DNA of 64,000 nt. Origin: Methanocaldococcus lauensis (GTDB taxonomy: Archaea; AGJL01; Methanococci; Methanococcales; Methanocaldococcaceae). Numbering within the stretch: position 1 is the stretch's first letter; each line of letters opens with the position of its first letter. The position numbers were made by a program, and so were the translations under genes. The notes beneath the pieces were generated by a model. The model was not told the DNA's origin. It worked only from the letters and a program-made list of their open reading frames with translations, and did no database searches. Location: assembly GCF_902827225.1 (NCBI RefSeq), contig NZ_LR792632.1, positions 1,259,030 through 1,323,029 of the forward strand. The letters run 5' to 3'. Below, piece by piece: positions 61,059 to 64,000 of the stretch.

Positions 61059-61745
61059 ATGTTATTACTAAAGTTCATAAATAAAAAAAGAGGAGCGATT
61101 GGTATAGGAACTCTTATTGTTTTTATTGCTTTAGTATTAGTTGCTGCAATAGCAGCAGCAGTCATTATAAATACTGCAGGTAATCTACAACAAAAAGCAT
61201 CAAGAGTGGGGGAGGAGAGTACGAAACAGGTTGCAAGTGGAGTTCAGGTATTAAAAGTTGAAGGATATGCTCCAAATAAAAGTGACATTGGGTGTTTGGC
61301 AATATTAGTAACCCCCAATATTGGAGATGAAATTGATTTGTCCTCAACAATAGTTACCTTATCTAATGGACATAAAAAAGTTTCTTTAATATATTCAGGA
61401 GTATTAGCTGACTGTGCAAATAATGGGACTAAAGATTTATTTGGATCAGATAATTCAAATTTAAAAAATTTCTGGAGCTCGTTATCAGGTGCTCAATCTA
61501 ACAATAATGTAACATTTGGAATTATAGTATTACAAGATGGCGATGGTTCTTTAAATGACACATTACATCCTACAATGAACTTTGGAGATAAAGTAGTAAT
61601 AGCTATTAACTTATCAGCTATTGAAATGCCAATACATCCAAGAGAAAAAGTTTCTGGGGAAGTTATCCCAGAATACGGAGCTTCAGGAATTATTGAATTT
61701 ATAGCACCATCATCATTTAATGAAAATGTTGTAGAGCTACAATAG
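61059..61745 (+). CDS. flaB4: Divergent archaellin FlaB4 (FlaB3-type of M. jannaschii)
   Basis: A 228-residue archaellin that differs throughout from the first three: N-terminus [12 protein letters not shown] then [13 protein letters not shown], middle without the shared blocks, end [18 protein letters not shown]. In relatives such a distal divergent archaellin builds the curved hook-like part near the cell. GAGGTGAATATACT precedes the ATG. No base-level conversion with flaB1-3 is seen, so it evolves separately. Confidence 0.93.
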   Translation: MLLLKFINKKRGAIGIGTLIVFIALVLVAAIAAAVIINTAGNLQQKASRVGEESTKQVASGVQVLKVEGYAPNKSDIGCLAILVTPNIGDEIDLSSTIVTLSNGHKKVSLIYSGVLADCANNGTKDLFGSDNSNLKNFWSSLSGAQSNNNVTFGIIVLQDGDGSLNDTLHPTMNFGDKVVIAINLSAIEMPIHPREKVSGEVIPEYGASGIIEFIAPSSFNENVVELQ

Positions 61746-61782
61746 TTATATAGGCAATCATATTTATAAAAAGGTGACATTT

Positions 61783-62366
61783 ATGGGTCTAAAAAATCTT
61801 TATGCTCCCATAAAAAATAAATTATCTAACCTTAAATTAAAAAAAAACACGATGAGTCTGTTAAAACTCTTGAAGAAGAATCTCTTGAAGAATTAAACGA
61901 TGATAAGATTGATGAACTTGAGAGAAATTTGAAAGAGTTAGGAGAAACTGTTGAAAATTTAATAGCAAAACTTAATGATATAGAATCTAAACTTCCAAAA
62001 TTTGAATCTTCAATAAATAATTTGAGAAAAGAAAATGAAAACATAAGAGTAGAGCTTGATAAAATTAATGAAAGCTTACAAGATATAATGGCTCTTTATG
62101 AAGTAGTATCTAATCAAATTAATCCATTTATCGGTGTTTCAAAGATAACAGCTACAAGTTTAGAAAAACTTGAAAGATTAGAATCTGAGTATAAACGATT
62201 AAAGAAAACGATTGATGAATTAACTAATGATTTGGTAATATTAGGTTCCTTATATTTAACTCAACTAAATATAGATCTAGATAAAATTATTGAAGAGGTA
62301 TTAGAAGAAGATATTATAAAGGCAATGTCCGGAGAGGATACCCATGATACAAAAAACAATGAATGA
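61783..62366 (+). pseudogene. flaC: Archaellum accessory protein FlaC, with a one-base frameshift
   Basis: FlaC is a cytosolic accessory protein of the archaellum motor (cytosolic ring with FlaD/E). The ATG at 61783 (after GGTGACATTT) opens a short frame, MGLKNLYAPIKNK, that stops after 36 codons. The body (HDESVKTLEEESLEELNDD and on to NNE) is in another frame. The switch falls on a run of nine A's at 61839-61847; ten would join them into a protein of about 194 residues, the normal size. The body has coiled-coil character and a FlaC/D-like centre. Alternatively translation restarts at the ATG at 61929. flaD begins inside its last codons. Confidence 0.85.
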
Positions 62367-63330
62367 AACATCTCATTCATCAAACCCTGTATTTTCTGAC
62401 GAGGATTTTCTCACAGAAGACGAAATTGAAGAATATTTAAACAATCTTAAACCACCATTACCTTCCTTTGTTGTAATATTAATAAAGAATAATCTAAGGG
62501 GAAAAAGAGTTACTAAAAGGCAGTTAGAAAAAATCGTTGAAAGAATTAGAGAGGTCCTATCTAAAGGAAGAGTAGATAAATCTGAAGAGCTAAATAAAAA
62601 ACTTCAAACTCTTGAGCAGAAACTTGATACAATAATGAAACTCACCACCCGAGTATTTTCAACTAAAGTTTCAGAAAAAATTGAAAACACTTCTAAAAAG
62701 TCTGATTTAATTACGATTGAAAAACCTAAAGAGAATTGGGAAATTAAAGAAGAGATTGATAAAATTGAAGTAATAAAAAAACCTGTAAAAAAAGAAATTA
62801 CAGAAAAAATTGACGAAACTAAAAAAGAAATATTAGAAAGTAAAAAAGAGGATATTAAAAAAGTTGAGGGGATATTTAAAGAAGATATTAAAGAAAAAGA
62901 GCAAAAACCATTAGAAATTCCTGAAGAGGGTGTTTATATGCAAGCCACTGTTGAAAAAGAAAAATATTATAGATTAAATGATATTCCTGAAGATGCTGTC
63001 TCAACAACATTAGTTTTTAAATGGTTAGAATTTTTAATAAGCAAGTGTGGAATTACTAATTTACCAGATATTTTAGATTATTATAATGAGATTGGATGGA
63101 TATCTGATAAAGTTATATTAAAACTTTTGAGATTTGCTAAAAATATGAAAATAATAATAAATACAGAAAATATAAAACCTAAAGATAAATTATCGCCAAG
63201 TGATCATATTATGTCACTATTATACATTGAAAAGCTTGCTGGTAGACCTGTAAATTCAGAAGTCCTTGAAATGTTAGAAATAGAAATTAGAAGAATAAAA
63301 AAATGGGCTGAGGGATTACAATTAATATAA
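62344..63330 (+). CDS. flaD: Archaellum accessory protein FlaD
   Basis: A 328-residue protein. The N-terminal 75 residues (DEDFLTEDEIEEYLNNL, LIKNNLRGKRVT) and a Lys/Glu-rich linker (about 80-195) precede the FlaD/E domain (about 205-328) with LNDIPEDAVSTTLVFKWLEFL, DILDYYNEIGWIS and SDHIMSLLYIEKLAGRPV. It links the motor to signalling in related archaea. An internal ATG at 62938 (MQATVEKEK) could yield a shorter form, as known for FlaD of Methanococcales. It overlaps flaC by 23 bp. Confidence 0.92.
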   Translation: MIQKTMNETSHSSNPVFSDEDFLTEDEIEEYLNNLKPPLPSFVVILIKNNLRGKRVTKRQLEKIVERIREVLSKGRVDKSEELNKKLQTLEQKLDTIMKLTTRVFSTKVSEKIENTSKKSDLITIEKPKENWEIKEEIDKIEVIKKPVKKEITEKIDETKKEILESKKEDIKKVEGIFKEDIKEKEQKPLEIPEEGVYMQATVEKEKYYRLNDIPEDAVSTTLVFKWLEFLISKCGITNLPDILDYYNEIGWISDKVILKLLRFAKNMKIIINTENIKPKDKLSPSDHIMSLLYIEKLAGRPVNSEVLEMLEIEIRRIKKWAEGLQLI

Positions 63331-63348
63331 ATAATGAGGTGAAATATT

Positions 63349-63750
63349 ATGGATTCAATGGCTTCAATATTAGAAGTACACAAACCTACTAAGTTAGAAG
63401 ATATTCCAGAAGAGGATTCTATTGCAATTATTTTGGCATTAAAGTGGTTAGAATACTTATGTGAAAGAATAGGTACTGAAAATGTTCCTGATGTGTTAGA
63501 ATTCTACTATATGATAGGATGGTTAGGAGAAAAAGCATTATCTAAATTGTTAAAATTTTTAAAGGGAATTAAAGTTGATGAAGAAAATGTAATTGACAGA
63601 TCTGGAAAACTAAATATAACAGACCATATTGTATCATTGTTATTTATTGAAAGGCTAAATGGAAAACAAATATCTATAGAGTTATTGGATAAAATTGAAT
63701 GGGAACTAAGAAAAATTAAAAAGGGGGCTGAACAGTTCTATGGGATTTAG
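63349..63750 (+). CDS. flaE: Archaellum accessory protein FlaE
   Basis: A 133-residue protein equal to the FlaD C-terminal domain: LEDIPEEDSIAIILALKWLEYL, DVLEFYYMIGWLG and TDHIVSLLFIERLNGKQI align with FlaD. It probably forms a complex with FlaC/FlaD at the motor base. GAGGTGAAATATT precedes the ATG at 63349; the gene follows flaD by 18 bp and overlaps flaF by 11 bp. Confidence 0.93.
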   Translation: MDSMASILEVHKPTKLEDIPEEDSIAIILALKWLEYLCERIGTENVPDVLEFYYMIGWLGEKALSKLLKFLKGIKVDEENVIDRSGKLNITDHIVSLLFIERLNGKQISIELLDKIEWELRKIKKGAEQFYGI

Positions 63751-64000
63751 TTCAGTTGTAGGTACTACAATAATGATTATTGCATTGCTTATATGTGGAA
63801 TGTACCTCTATACTACAATAGATAATCATTATGAAAGGATTTATGAATCGTATAATATTTATTATTCCCATATACAAGACAAACTAAACGAGAAATTAAT
63901 AATAACAAAAGTAGTAAGTTCAGGATATCAAACAAATATAACAATCTATAATAATGGGTCTGTAGTGGTTGAACCGCAAAAATTTACAATAATTTTTGAT
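63740..64000 (+). CDS. flaF: Archaellum stator-type protein FlaF, N-terminal part (cut by window edge)
   Basis: From an ATG at 63740, inside the last codons of flaE, 87 codons stay open to the window end. The product begins MGFSSVVGTTIMIIALLICG with a membrane helix at about 7-27, then a soluble part with TNITIYNNGSVVVEPQKFTI, like the beta-sandwich of FlaF that anchors the archaellum to the S-layer. Gene order after flaE supports the call. Confidence 0.85.
   Translation, partial: MGFSSVVGTTIMIIALLICGMYLYTTIDNHYERIYESYNIYYSHIQDKLNEKLIITKVVSSGYQTNITIYNNGSVVVEPQKFTIIFD

Overview
The window looks like a chromosomal segment of a hyperthermophilic methanogen close to Methanocaldococcus. It is very AT-rich, with GC-rich tRNAs. 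Ribosome-binding sites are of the GGTGA type. Hallmark genes include 2-phosphoglycerate kinase, CofC, a family-B DNA polymerase with two inteins, split SelU, an HcgA-like radical SAM protein and an archaellum operon. About seventy protein genes, two tRNAs, one good CRISPR array and several repeat elements can be supported. Names rest on motifs and family memory; no database search was possible.

Layout: 1-5.6 kb carries a CheF-like fragment, guaB, birA, a dihydropteroate synthase-like protein and a PAC2 protein. 5.6-14.4 kb is the accessory part: a mosaic of palindromes, a lone TnpB element abutting a helicase gene, divergent tRNA-Leu/tRNA-Met genes (the Met gene has an intron), a decayed CRISPR remnant split by a second palindromic mosaic, and a 12-repeat CRISPR array without cas genes. 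14.4-23.3 kb holds argF, a methyltransferase, a DHH nuclease, secD, a SemiSWEET, an inositol monophosphatase, pyruvate kinase and a MacB-type ABC pair. 23.4-30.2 kb has two poorly known proteins, thi4 with an HcgA-like gene, and a translation/RNA-processing cluster (SBDS, L37Ae, RpoP, Brix, Pcc1, L18Ae). 30.5-45.1 kb has pth2, split selU, rqcH, mscS, a large helical protein with a Toprim partner, a conserved group with 2-phosphoglycerate kinase, and tRNA/rRNA modification genes. 45.2-58.6 kb has trm5b, rfcL, a frameshifted AAA ATPase with twin operator-like palindromes, polB with two inteins, moeA, cofC and small genes. 58.8-64.0 kb starts the archaellum operon: four archaellins, flaC (frameshifted), flaD, flaE and the start of flaF.

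Most notable are: a dispersed family of nested palindromes (GGTAT...ATACC around a variable ATAGG-type hairpin), one copy of which sits in a duplicated gene end; a TnpB whose third RuvC aspartate appears to be Gln; one polymerase intein with a decayed homing endonuclease beside one that looks intact; and two single-base frameshifts in A-runs (flaC and the AAA ATPase).
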